NCBI GenBank assembly: GCA_034770075.1
Contig: JAVJAP010000212.1
Coordinates: 62,001-126,000 of the forward strand
DNA from: Aralia elata
Taxonomy: Eukaryota; Streptophyta; Magnoliopsida; Apiales; Araliaceae
DNA length: 64,000 nucleotides
Direction: 5' to 3'
The notes beneath the pieces were generated by a model. It was not told the DNA's origin, ran no database searches, and saw only the letters and a list, made by a program, of their open reading frames with translations. Shown here piece after piece: positions 34,749-45,462 of the stretch; position 1 is the stretch's first letter, and each line of letters starts with the position of its first letter. A program made the position numbers and the translations under genes.

Positions 34749-36557
34749 TGAAAGTAGTATGCACACAAGCCAATCATATTTGATATGATGTAGCATATAC
34801 TTTGTAATCTTATTCATTTAAAAGAATTGATTTTCTTAAAAGGCATTTTACATTATCTACATAGTGCTGTTATAGTAAATGTGATAAACCCATAGTTTTA
34901 AGCAATGCTTTTAGAATCATGATGGTGATCATGCTAATGAGATCTAAATTCTAGATAGCTCACAAACTAAAATTGTTCCTAATCGTTGAATTACTAAAAA
35001 GGGGATTAGTGAATCCAGATAGATTAGTACATACATTGCTTGCTCTTAGGAAGAGGATGATTGATCTCATAATCATTTGTGTGGAGACACTAAAGCAAGT
35101 ATGTAGGTGCTTATTGGAGAATAAGTATGAACGTGGCTCGCTAAGGAATACCTAATGGAGTTTTACTCGCCTGTCAATAGGAATCCCTCTAGTGATAGTA
35201 GTACAAGTGATCCTTAGACTTGAGATCATCATAGTATCTTGTGTATGATGAGTTATACTTTGACATGTCCCTTAAGACCTTTAGGGTATATCAAAGGGTA
35301 TGATTGGGTATAATAAGTTGTACATGGAGATAGGTGAATGATCAACAAAGAATCTACCACGTCTAGTAAAAGATGTGAATGTCCTATGTGATTCGATAAA
35401 TGACAACTCAGTAGTCCTTGGCCAAGGCAGAATGAAATTAGAAAGGAGTTTCTAATTTGCATTATTTAGAGTTGTGCATTTGGGAATCGAAATACATATA
35501 ATTAAATAAGATAAGACTTGACAGTAAATCCATGTCTTATATTTAATTAGGACATTGTATGGTAGAAAGATTGAATTGTATGGTAAATATTCACTGAAAG
35601 GTTCTTTTGTGATTAATGTTGAAATCTATATTATCTGAAAAGTCGTTGATCGCTAAAGGGGCTTACCCTTATTGTAGAATAAATATTATTTATTTAAATG
35701 AATTAAATAGTTTAATTTATTTATTTAAATAAGATTAGAATTGTTCTAATTGATTTATTCACAACCGATTTAATATGGAGAACCTAAAGGGTCACACCAC
35801 AAAAGGAAAATATTTATTTAAGAAGTAAATGACATAATTGTAATAATAAGTTAGTGTATTTAATTTAGTCTATGGAGATAGAATAAATTAAATAGCTTAA
35901 TATTTATTATTTAATATTTTGGAAATATTAAATATAAATTAATAAGAGAAGTCTTATTATTATTATTACTATTACTATTATTTAAGTCCTAATAGGGATT
36001 GGGAATTAATTAATAGAAGTACTCTCTCATGAATTACTAATTAGATTAGGAGCATAATTAATTAAACGAGTTTAATTATAATAGAAACCTTAATCCTAAA
36101 TAGTTTAGGGAAGGGTTATTCCTACATCTATAAATAAGAGGAGTCTTATCATAGATTAGGGTTATACACTCTTGCATTAGATTGTGGAGAGTACTTGCAA
36201 TTTCTATAGAGATAGAAACTAGGGTTTTGCAACACCCATCTTCTTGAATAACTATTCTTTCTTGGTGGATCACCTCTAGGGGCCAAACGCTTGGGTGGCT
36301 AACGTTGATCAAAGGAAGGAATCTCATCGGTGGAATTTGAGGAGAACACGAAGGACTAGGAGTTGAACTTGTACCCGAGGAAGCTTTGATCTACGAGGGT
36401 ATAATTCTTATTCTCTTTCTCTTTCGTTTAATTAATAATTGAACACAAGGATAGATCATGGTGATGGTTTGTATTAAAATTTTAAAATCCATTTTATCAC
36501 GCTTTCGCTCTATTTGTATAATTTGATTGCATGCTTGCGTAATATACAAACCTAACA
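34749..36557 (+). mobile_element. copia 5' LTR
   Basis: 1809 bp, TGAAAGTAGT to CCTAACA. TATAAATA at 36129-36136. Almost identical to the 3' LTR (53261-55073) and to the LTR at 575-2394, so these copies belong to one recently active family. Confidence 0.93.
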
Positions 36558-36558
36558 G

Positions 36559-36570
36559 TGGTATCAAAGT
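36559..36570 (+). other. primer-binding site, initiator Met type (copia)
   Basis: TGGTATCAAAGT starts one base after the LTR end. Compared with the usual TGGTATCAGAGC it has A for G at position 9, again a G-to-A difference. Confidence 0.85.
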
Positions 36571-36664
36571 CTAATCCTTGTGTTAATTATTGATTGTGAT
36601 GATTCCATGTATAAATTGATATGCGATACGATCGAATTTTTGGGCTGAAAAAATTTTCTGATTC

Positions 36665-36750
36665 AGTGTCGCGGCGCGGCCGCGCCGTTTCCAGTTCATT
36701 CTGGAGCGCAGCCGTTCCTAGTTCAATTTGGAGCGCGGCCGCGCCGGTAT
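36665..36750. repeat. GC-rich palindromes in the copia leader
   Basis: Three units within 100 bases of the PBS: GCGGCGCGGCCGCGCCG at 36671-36687, a GGAGCGCAGCCGTTCC variant around 36703-36718, and GGAGCGCGGCCGCGCCGG at 36730-36747. The core is that of the palindromes in the gypsy LTRs at 2498, 57021 and 61323, although this is a copia element. Confidence 0.8.
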
Positions 36751-37691
36751 GTAGAATTTGAAATTTTTTTGTTTTTCTCAATTAACATAAATGGTTTATT
36801 TAATTGATAAAAGTTTAAAATAAAGATATTTATTTTATCTGGAATAGGATTTCAGATTGCTAAAATTAAAGGAGTTTAATTTGGATTTGGTTTTTGATTA
36901 AAATAAAAGAGTTTATTTTGTTTCAAAACTAAATATTAGCAAAACTTTTGCCCATTAATTGATATCAATGCATATATGAAATGGTTTTATTATTCATGAG
37001 ATGAATGTTATTTATTGATACATATAGAGATATGTATGATAATAAATAGGGATTGATTCTGGACTATTGACCAATGTGTGCTTGGAATTATTTTAGAGGA
37101 TGCTTAAATGTATGGGTTTTTATAAATGGGGTCTGCGTACCTCGTCTTCTCTAATTTTTTCTTAATGTAAATTCTATCTCCCTCCTATGTACTTCCCCTT
37201 GATTGCTGATCAAGGTTTCTATTATAGTAAATAGTTCATGTAATAGGATTAGTTAGAATTATTTTGAAGAATTGGAGACAAAGGAGCAAGGAGCGCTTGA
37301 AGACCCGCTTGTAATGGAGCCCGGGTTTAAATCTAATAATTATATTTAAATTTAATTCTTGCACCCTAGGTTTGACCTTTTGGTTCACTTGGTGGCTCTA
37401 GTGAACCAAACTAGAATAAAAGTCCATAATCAATCCGGGTAGAATATAGTATTCTATATGTGCATGCTTACTATATATATTATATATTATCCAACATGCT
37501 TCGCATGTAAAATAATATGACGCGTATTTTATATATATATGTGCATACGCGCTAAACAAGATGAGACTAATAATAATAAACCCCTCAAAGAAATCATATT
37601 AAGTCCTAAGCGTTCGAAGATATTTGGAATATCGAACGTCGCCTTCTAGCATGGTAAAGCAATAGAGTATTGAATATTTAATATGAGTTTG

Positions 37692-37980
37692 TTGTGTCAC
37701 CACAAGGCAAGTATTAAATATTTAAGATGTTGCATTATCACATTTGATGCTTATTAAGGAATTGAACATTACTGTTTTGTTGTGTCACTACAAGGACGAT
37801 ATTTTTCTCTTCACATATATGGAAGTGCTAGGTTGGACTTAACTTGGATAATTTTGATTCGGATGTGTCACCACTTGATCAAAATAATCTAAGAGGCAAA
37901 ATAAAAGGAGTTACATAATGATGTAATTGACAATAGTTGTCTACCTATTTATTTATATATCGTTTGTTGTGTCACCACAA
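37692..37980 (+). repeat. TTGTG-TCAC-CACAA motif, four copies in copia leader
   Basis: TTGTGTCACCACAA at 37692-37705 and 37967-37980, TTGTGTCACTACAA at 37780-37793, and a variant GATGTGTCACCACTTGATC at 37862-37880. Most are followed by AAGG. TTGTG and CACAA can pair around TCAC. All lie in the untranslated leader, 200-490 bases before the gag start. Confidence 0.8.
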
Positions 37981-38178
37981 GGCTATATACATTTGAAATG
38001 GGATCCTTAGTCTCACTAGCAAATCTTTAATTAGAATTGACGAACTATATAATGAGGGTAATATAGTTTGATCAAAAAGTGAGAGATACCAATTTAAAAT
38101 AAAGACCTAATTTATTTTGGTAATTAATTAAATGAATGTATGCTAAAATATTGTCTATTTCACATGCAGAATTTAAAA

Positions 38179-38952
38179 ATGTCAAACTCACTATCACTGC
38201 GTAGCATACTTGATGCTAACAAACTGACCGGACCGAATTACACGGACTGGTTAAGAAATCTGAGAATTATTCTCACTGCTGAAAAGATTTCTTATCTCCT
38301 AAATTCGTCAGTCCCTGCAAATGTTGCAGAAACAGCCTCTGAGGAAGAGATTGCTACTTTCAAAAAGTGGCAAGATGATGCAATCTTGGCTCAATGCATC
38401 ATGCTCGCATCCATGAGTAACGAGCTTCAGCGTCAGCATGAAACTATGGATGCTCATACTATATTGTTGCACCTCAAGGAGTTGTATGGTGAGCAAAGTA
38501 GGACTGCTAGATATCAGATATCCAAGGAGCCTTTCCGATCTCGTATGACCAAGGGCACTGCTGTTGAGACTCATGTCCTTAAGATGATCAATCTCATTGA
38601 ACAACTTGGACAGCTTGGGTTAGTGATGGATGGGGAGTTAAGTCAAGATTTGATCTTGCAGTCACTCTCGGATACCTTCTCACAATTTGCTGTGAATTTT
38701 CACATAAATAAGTTGGACGTTAGCTTGCCTGAGTTACTTAATATGCTGAAAACTGCTGAAGGTCAATTCTCATCCAACAAGAACCAAGTCTTACTAGTGG
38801 ATGACTATTCCAAGAAAAGGAAGAGGCCTAAGGTATCTTCTGAAAAGAAGAAAAACAAGAAGGCTAAGGGTTGGGCGAAAAGAAAGGATAAAAAGAAACC
38901 TGATCCAGATAACAAAGGAATTTGCTACCATTGCAATAAGCCGGGACACTAG
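38179..38952 (+). pseudogene. gag: copia gag with zinc knuckle
   Basis: UBN2/copia-type gag: LTGPNYTDWLRNLRIIL, LKELYGEQSRTARYQ, VLKMINLIEQLGQLG. After a Lys-rich stretch it has the CCHC knuckle CYHCNKPGH, interrupted by TAG at 38950 between the His and the last Cys (NC follows). It packages genomic RNA in the family. Confidence 0.9.
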
Positions 38953-39021
38953 AAGAGGAACTGCAAGGAGTATCTTGCAGACCAAAAGAAGCTTGGAGAA
39001 GATTCGACTTCCGATCTAGGT

Positions 39022-39435
39022 TTGTTCATGATTGAAATTAATTTTTCTGAAAGTCAAAATTCTACTTGGGTATTGGATACCGACTGTAGTTCTCACATAT
39101 GTAATAATATGCAGGGACTAAGCAGAAGTAGAAAGCTAAATAAGGATGAAGTCGTCCTACGAGTGGAAAATGGAGCAAAGGTTGCTGCATTAGCTGTAGG
39201 AACTTATTGTTTAGCACTGCCTTCGGGCAAGTTCATTAGTTTAAATAATTGTTATTATGTTCCAACACTCATTAGAAACATTATTTCAATTTTTATATTG
39301 GATATGGATGGTTTTGATATTATAATAAAGAACAACAGTTGTTCTATTTATAATAAAAATGTTTTATATGGTGTTGGCAATCTACTGAATGGACTTTACA
39401 TACTTGACTTGCATGAAAATATACTTCAAATTTAA
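39022..39435 (+). pseudogene. pol: copia protease
   Basis: Active-site segment WVLDTDCSSHICNN. The family has D-T/S-G; here the Gly codon is GAC (Asp), which a single G-to-A change explains and which should inactivate the enzyme. LALPSGKFISLNNCYYVP follows. TAA at 39433 ends the block before the integrase zinc finger. A later Met at 39022 is only the ORF start; the real frame runs from gag. Confidence 0.85.
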
Positions 39436-39477
39436 CAAACTAAGAAAAGAAAAAGAGATGATGTTAATTATACCTTT

Positions 39478-40236
39478 ATGTGGCACTGTAGACTCGGTCA
39501 TATCAATGAAACAAGATTAACCAAGTTGCATAAAGATGGGCTTTTAGAACTATCTAATTACGAATCATATCCAACTTGCGAATCTTGTCTCATGGGTAAG
39601 ATGACTAAATCTCCTTTTAGTGGAAAAGGAGAAAGAGTTACACAGTTGTTAGCGTTGGTACACACAGACGTATGTGGACCTATGACAACGAATGCACGAG
39701 GAGGGTATTCTTATTTTATTACTTTCACTGATAATCATTCTAGATTTGGATATGTGTATTTAATGAAATAAAAATCTGAATCGTTTGAAAAGTTTAAAGA
39801 ATTCAGAAGTGAAGTAGAGAAGCAAACTGGTAAGAGTATTAAGATTCTTCGATCGGATCGAGGAGGGGAATACTTAACCAATGAGTTTCTCAATTGTCTC
39901 AAAGAAAATGGTATAATCTCACAATGGACTCCACCTGGGACGCCACAGTTGAATGGTGTATCTGAAAGGAGAAATCGAACATTGTTGGACATGGTTCGTT
40001 CCATGATGAGTTTTACCGACCTTCCAGTATCCTTCTAGGGTTATGCCCTAGAATCGGCTGCATACCTACTTAACAAGGTACCTAACAAATCCGTCCCAAA
40101 GACCCCATATGAGATATGGACAGGGAGGAAACCAAATCTTAAGCATGTTAAGACTTGGGGTTGTCTAGCTTATGTCAAAAGGTTTGAGCATGATAAGCTG
40201 AAGACTAGATCCGACAAATGTAGATTCGTGGGATAA
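39478..40236 (+). pseudogene. int: copia integrase
   Basis: HHCC zinc finger (WHCRLGHINETRL then CESCLMGKM), catalytic core with VHTDVCGPM, RSDRGGEYLTNEF and NGVSERRNRTLLDM (D,D,E). Stops at 39769, 40036 and 40234. C-terminal motifs TPYEIWTGRKPNLKH and WGCLAYVK are clear. Confidence 0.88.
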
Positions 40237-40539
40237 CCTAAAGAAACATCAGGGTATTATTTTTATCATCCTACTGATCAAAAGGTTTTTGTTGCGAAAC
40301 ACGCTGCCTTCCTTAAAAAGGAGTTTATCCTTAAAGGGGTTAGTGGGAGTAAGATATATCTCGAAGAAGTTGAAGAACCACAAAATACTACGGATCAAAG
40401 TCAGGTACCTGACCAAGTAGAAGAACCTACTGTACCACTACCTATTCGTAAATTTGGAAGAGTACCGAAGATACCTGATAGGTATGGATTCATCATAGAG
40501 GATGATGATGAGGTACGCAACATAGATGATGATGATCCA

Positions 40540-41607
40540 TTGACTTACGAAGAGGCTATGAGTAGTGAAGACTCAGAGAAATGGCTAAAAGCCATGAAAT
40601 CCGAGATGGACTCCATGTATGAAAACCAAGTATGGACTTTGGTATCACCATCTGAGGGCATTAAGCCTATTGGGTGTAAATGGGTCTTTAAGAGAAAGAC
40701 TGGAGCAGATGGCAAGGCAGAGACCTATAAGGCCCGACTGGTTGCAAAAGGTTTCAAACAAAGACAGGGAGTTGACTATGATGAAACCTTCTCACCAGTA
40801 GCTATGCTCAAGTCCATTCGGATTTTACTTGCAATTGCAGCTTATTATGACTACGAAATCTGGCAAATGGACGTGAAAACGGCCTTCCTCAATGGAGATC
40901 TTGAGGAGAATGTATATATGATACAGCCAGAGGGTTTTGTTTCAACGGTTGGGACAAACCAAGTCTGTAAGCTACAACGATCCATTTATGGATTGAAGCA
41001 AGCTTCTCGAAGATGGAACATCCGTTTTGATGAGATAATCAAAAGGTTTGATTTTATCAAAAATGAGGATGAACCTTGTGTGTACAAGAAGGTTAGTGGG
41101 AGCGCTGTTTCATTCCTTGTATTATATGTTGATGATATATTACGGATAGGGAATGATGTTCCTATCCTACAGTCGATCAAAATTTGGTTATCTAAACACT
41201 TCTCCATGAAGGACTTGGCTGAGGCATCCTATATTTTAGGGATAAAGATCTATAGAGATAGATCTAAAAGGATGTTTGGCTTGACCCAAGGAAAGTACAT
41301 TGACTCGATGCTAAAAAGGTTTAGCATGGAAGATTCCAAGAGAGGTCTCATGCCGATGAGCCATGAAATACATCTCTTGAAGAAACAGGCCCCAAAGACA
41401 CCTGCGGAGAGAGACCGGATGAGTAAGATTCCTTATGCTTCAGCAATAGGATCTATCATGTACGGTATGATATGTACTAGACCAGATGTCGCTCATGCAC
41501 TTAGTGTAACAAGCAAATATCAGTCGAATCCAGGAGAAGAGCACTGGAAGGCAGTGAAAAACATCTTAAAGTCCTTGAGAAGAACAAAGGATGTATTTCT
41601 TGTCTAC
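40540..41607 (+). pseudogene. pol: copia reverse transcriptase
   Basis: RVT_2 family: MTYEEAM and SEKWLKAMKSEMDSM, then WVFKRKTGADG, YKARLVAKGF, DVKTAFLNGDLEE, SIYGLKQASR and the catalytic YVDD (LYVDDILRIGND). Ends at TKDVFLVY, where the chromovirus TSD (TCTAC, 41603-41607) interrupts it. This segment itself has no stop. Confidence 0.93.
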
Positions 41608-42091
41608 TGTAATATTCCGAACCCTAATAAGATTTGTATATGTAAATTATGTATTTATTAAATGAAATTTCTTATTCCGACTCTGTGTTATGTGATGATA
41701 TATTCTGATGAACGGCTGTTCAGGTAATCATTGAAAACTTAATACAATTCGAAAACATTATCGTATACGTTTAGAATTAGAACGTATAACGTAAAACTAG
41801 ATTTCGAAAAGTTTAAAACCTTAAACCCTAATGAGATTTGAAGTTTGTAACATATGTGCTTAATAAAGATTGAAATGATATTTCGAAGCAGGTGTTTTGT
41901 GATTATATCACGTAAACGATAAATTTGGCCAAATAAAAATTTTTGGTCAAGCTGCTTAGTCGTGCTTACATTGACAAAATGATTTGTCGTGCTTTCCACG
42001 ATTTCACAAAAAAGCATCCTGACAAATTATTTTTAGTAAGCTGTTGTGTCGTGCTTAAACTAATATAGTCATTTATCGTGCTTACGGTAAC

Positions 42092-42385
42092 AAGCTGCAT
42101 TGTCGAGCTTGTAAAATATTTTCATTGAGGAGCTTAAAAGATAGGTTAAATTGCAAGCTGCATTGTCGAGCTTGGAAGATATTTTCATTGAGGAGCTTAG
42201 ATTGCAAGCTGCATTGTCGAGCTTGGAAGATATTTTCATTGAGGAGCTTAGAAGATAGGTTCAATTGCAAGCTGCATTGTCGAGCTTGGAAGATATTTTC
42301 ATTGAGGAGCTTAGAAGATAGGTTCAATTGCAAGCTGCATTGTCGAGCTTGGAAGATATTTTCATTGTGGAGCTTAGAAGAATAT
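42092..42385 (+). repeat. 63/51-bp tandem repeat, 5 units (5' LTR)
   Basis: Units start at 42092, 42155, 42206, 42269 and 42332, each with AAGCTGCATTGTCGAGCTT (AAGCT pairs with AGCTT), then GGAAGATATTTTCATTGAGG-like sequence. Spacing is 63, 51, 63, 63; the short unit lacks AGATAGGTTCAA. The array ends about 95 bases before the TATA box and is a candidate enhancer. Confidence 0.92.
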
Positions 42386-42481
42386 TCTAAGAATTTGCTA
42401 GGTACTAAAGTGTAATTAACCCAGGTACCAAAGTGTAATAAGCCGAGTCCCTAACGTGCAATTAGTGAAACTTGGTTTTTC

Positions 42482-42489
42482 TATAAATA
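42482..42489 (+). promoter_or_regulatory. TATA box of chromovirus LTR
   Basis: TATAAATA in TTTC-TATAAATA-GCAAGC, repeated at 50807-50814 in the 3' LTR and paralleled at 30524-30531 and, on minus, 25023-25030. The R region should begin near 42515. Confidence 0.6.
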
Positions 42490-42694
42490 GCAAGCTCAGT
42501 TCATTCATTCCTTACTATTTTTCAAGAGCAGTTCAAGAGCAAAAACACTCTATATTTATATTCTGAGAGATATTGTGAGATAAAAATTACTTTCAAAGTA
42601 TCGAAGCGCTGCTTGATTGGAAGTAAAGCTAGCAACTACAAGAGGTATTACTCTAGTGGTTATTATTTTCATTTTTCTTTATATATATTGAGTA

Positions 42695-43165
42695 AAAATA
42701 TACTTTTATGAGCAGTTATAATGCCCAAATTATTTCAAGTATATAGTACAAAAGTCCTATTTAAAAGCAGTTATAATGCCAAAATTATTTTAAGTATATA
42801 GTACAAAAGTCCTATTTACAAGCAGTTATAATGTCCAATTTATTTCTATTTTATATTAGAAAATATACTTTAATAAGCAGTTGCTATGTCCGAATTTCTT
42901 CAACTATTTAGTAAAAATATTCATTTTATAAGCAGTTATAATGCTGAAATTTTCTCAAATCTAATAGCCGAATATTCATTTTATAAGCAGTTATAATGTT
43001 AAAATTTTCTCAAATCTAATAGCCGAATATTCATTTCATAAGCAGTTATAATGCTCAATTTATTTTAAATATAATTGAAAAATATTCATTCTGTAAGCAG
43101 TTATAATGCTAAAATTATTTCATATATTGGAAAAGAAGTCTTATTTATATGCGGTTATGATACTC
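42695..43165 (+). repeat. TTATAA-GCAG-TTATAA tandem palindromes, 5' LTR
   Basis: About nine units of 50-60 bases, each with TTATAAGCAGTTATAATG or a variant, separated by CAAATTATTTYAARTATATAG- or TTTTCTCAAATCTAATAGCC-like linkers. Palindromic cores are better kept than linkers. They lie downstream of the TATA box, so should be in the transcript. The 3' LTR copy is at 51025-51490. Confidence 0.88.
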
Positions 43166-44413
43166 GAAATAAAACTTAAAAGATTTAATCGTTAAACGCT
43201 TATTTGTCTACATAAACTTATAATCGTGTAGGATTTACGACGAACGTTTAGACCGTTATATTAACTGTAAAAGATATACGAGGCAAGTCTTTTAACCTTG
43301 TTACATTTAAGCAAGTCTATTACATCTTGCTATCAATTATTGCGAAGTTATTGCTTCTTGTTCAACATAACTTAAGAAATGAATCATTATTCATATATTG
43401 TTTATTCGAGCGTAAATTGTTATGTCAAACCAAATTATTTTGGTACGACATCTTATACTGAGAAATGGAATACCTGGATGTAAGGTGAACTGAAACACCT
43501 TGATATAAGGTGCCGGTAAATGTTGATTATATATCGACACAAAATTTTAGGATGATATGCATACTCCTAGGATATTGGTTAGGCTAATCCCCTACCAGAT
43601 ATCCGAAATCAAACAGTTCTAAGTCATTGAAGACTGATAGAACTAATTGAAATATATGGTTCATGTACAGAACCCTCAGTTATACATCATTGACATCTTT
43701 CAAATCAAACACATTGTGTTTACATTTTCAAATGAACTTGCTGAGCATTTGTAGCTCATTCTTGCATATATCTTCTTTTGTAGTTTTAAATGATAATCCC
43801 GATACTTCTGGGACAGACAAAGGAAAAGGACATGTTTACTAGTTTTATTTACTGTTTTTGAATAATTCAAGTCTTTTATAAGGCTTTGTTGTAATAACTT
43901 AGTATTGAGAACGATGTAACCGAATTTAATGATATGTAATATATTATCATACTTTATTACATCGAATGCGTTATACTCTGATCTTTACTTTCTTTAGCAT
44001 AGTTGTACTAAGTAAATACAGTATCTATACGAACTATACATCTGAATGAGGGTATTTAAATGATACTGGGAGTTCTGTAAGCGCTGAGGTTACACTTAAT
44101 GAGTGCCGGTAAGGTGCACCTTTACCGGAATGCGCCCTTCAGTTCCAAGAACAATCTTATCATTAATACTGTGAATGTCAGATAGATAGGGAATATTGAT
44201 ATGAAAGAAGTATTCATGAGATATGAATCTATACATCCAAGTGAGGGTATCCAAACACAGATAACGTTTTGGCAGGAATTGTCATCTGTTATGGGATACT
44301 GTGAACCTTGGATAGATAGAAGTCATATTTTATTGAATATTTATAGTTGTATAGTTTCACGTGAGCACCAGATCTGCTACAAGGAAGTGTAGAGAATTTG
44401 GGGCGTCACAGGT

Positions 44414-44425
44414 TGGTATCAGAGT
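44414..44425 (+). other. primer-binding site, initiator Met type (chromovirus)
   Basis: TTGGTATCAGAG follows the LTR end after three bases; TGGTATCAGAG is the initiator tRNA-Met match and the same spacing occurs in three other gypsy elements of this window. Confidence 0.9.
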
Positions 44426-44580
44426 TGTAGATTATAGCTCTAAGGTAGTTAGAAAATACCTTAGGATATAGTCTTTGAGTCCGTAAAATACTTAATCATA
44501 CATAAAATAATCTTAAAAGCTTTATATTATGTGTAAAGTTACTTCACTTTAATACTAAACAACTAAAATTCTTTTGTAGG

Positions 44581-45180
44581 ATGTTAGAGACAAATTGGAA
44601 TGACCTCCCCGTGATAGACCAACCCATAGTAGGGTGGCTGATAGAGAGTGAGCCAGAAGAGGTTCCAGATTATGAGCCGACCACTCCCTAGTCAGACCTG
44701 GAGGAGGAACTAGAGGAGGAAGAACTTCTGCACGACCAGGAGATATTGGATGCTGAGGAGGCTAAACATCCCATAGATAGACAACTAGTAGATCCTGATC
44801 CTAATGAGGAGATTGGAGCGAGTCAGATGTTGCGTGTCGATAGACACGAGGAGATAGTGACGGGGTTAGTCCAGCATTCATCTGTAGATCTAGAGGCTGC
44901 TAATTTTCGAGCATATGTAGTTGAAGGGTTATTGGAGAGTGAGAGGGATAACACTCGCCGTCTTAGGACACTTCTCCAGAGTGCTCAGAAAGAAAGGCAA
45001 GAGGCCCAAATGTATTTATACCGAGCGGACAAGGGATGCCGTGATACGTTCGGCAACTTAGAGCATCGGGTGCTTAGGTACCCAATGGAGGAGAACAGGG
45101 TGGATTATATGATAGACCGGCCAGTGGTCTGTCATATGATTCAGCATGCCTATAAGGAGGCACGTGATCGTTCAGTCTAG
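44581..45180 (+). pseudogene. extra ORF between PBS and gag (chromovirus)
   Basis: About 199 codons from ATG 44581 to TAG 45178. N-terminus acidic (EELEEEELLHDQE), C-terminus rich in Glu/Arg with probable helices (ESERDNTRRLRTLLQSAQKE), ending YKEARDRSV. TAG at 44689-44691 (codon 37) breaks it; a CAG-to-TAG change would explain this. The ATG directly follows TTCTTTTGTAGG, a good splice acceptor. The minus-strand gypsy has an ORF of the same layout (55376-55079 and 34743-34336). Not part of the gag-pol frame; function unknown. Confidence 0.65.
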
Positions 45181-45462
45181 TTTAATGCTTAAGTTTATAT
45201 TTGTAGTTTGTATTATAAGGATTTTGGGTTGTAAAATAGGGAATCTTCTGTACTAACTAGTGGTAGTATAAACCACTAGTCAAATATGTAACCGTTCTGC
45301 ATGTGATATACAAGTTGTGTTTGTACAAATCAAATTGTTAGTTCTATGTGTAGTATATACTTGTATTTATACTTGTCTTTTCTTTATTTTAGAATCATGG
45401 CATTAGGATGAAGAACCCAGACTAGAAATGAGACCAATGAACTAAACCCAACCCAACAACTA

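Larger units (their letters stand above)
38179..41607 (+). pseudogene. gag-pol: copia gag-pol, five stops, split by an insertion
   Basis: One frame from MSNSLSLRSILD at 38179 through gag, protease, integrase and RT, continuing in frame at 52743 into RNase H: about 1311 codons in total. Stops at 38950 (TAG), 39433 (TAA), 39769 (TAA), 40036 (TAG) and 40234 (TAA). The TAGs at 38950 and 40036 stand where Trp is usual; 40234 stands at a usual Tyr and needs a transversion. A longer ORF start at 38140 is possible, but MSNS fits the family better. Confidence 0.9.
41608..44410 (+). mobile_element. chromovirus 5' LTR
   Basis: 2803 bp, TGTAATATTCCG to TTTGGGGCGTCACA. Contents in order: AAGCTGC repeats 42092-42385, TATAAATA 42482-42489, purine-rich start of the transcribed part, TTATAA array 42695-43165, then the conserved LTR end (GTGAGCACCAGATC). 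ORFs at 42082-42415 are translations of the tandem repeat. Confidence 0.95.

Noticed and set aside
42082..42415. Repetitive ORFs on both strands, also at 50456-50740
   Set aside because: The tandem unit length (63) is a multiple of three, so any open frame stays open; these are translations of a non-coding repeat.
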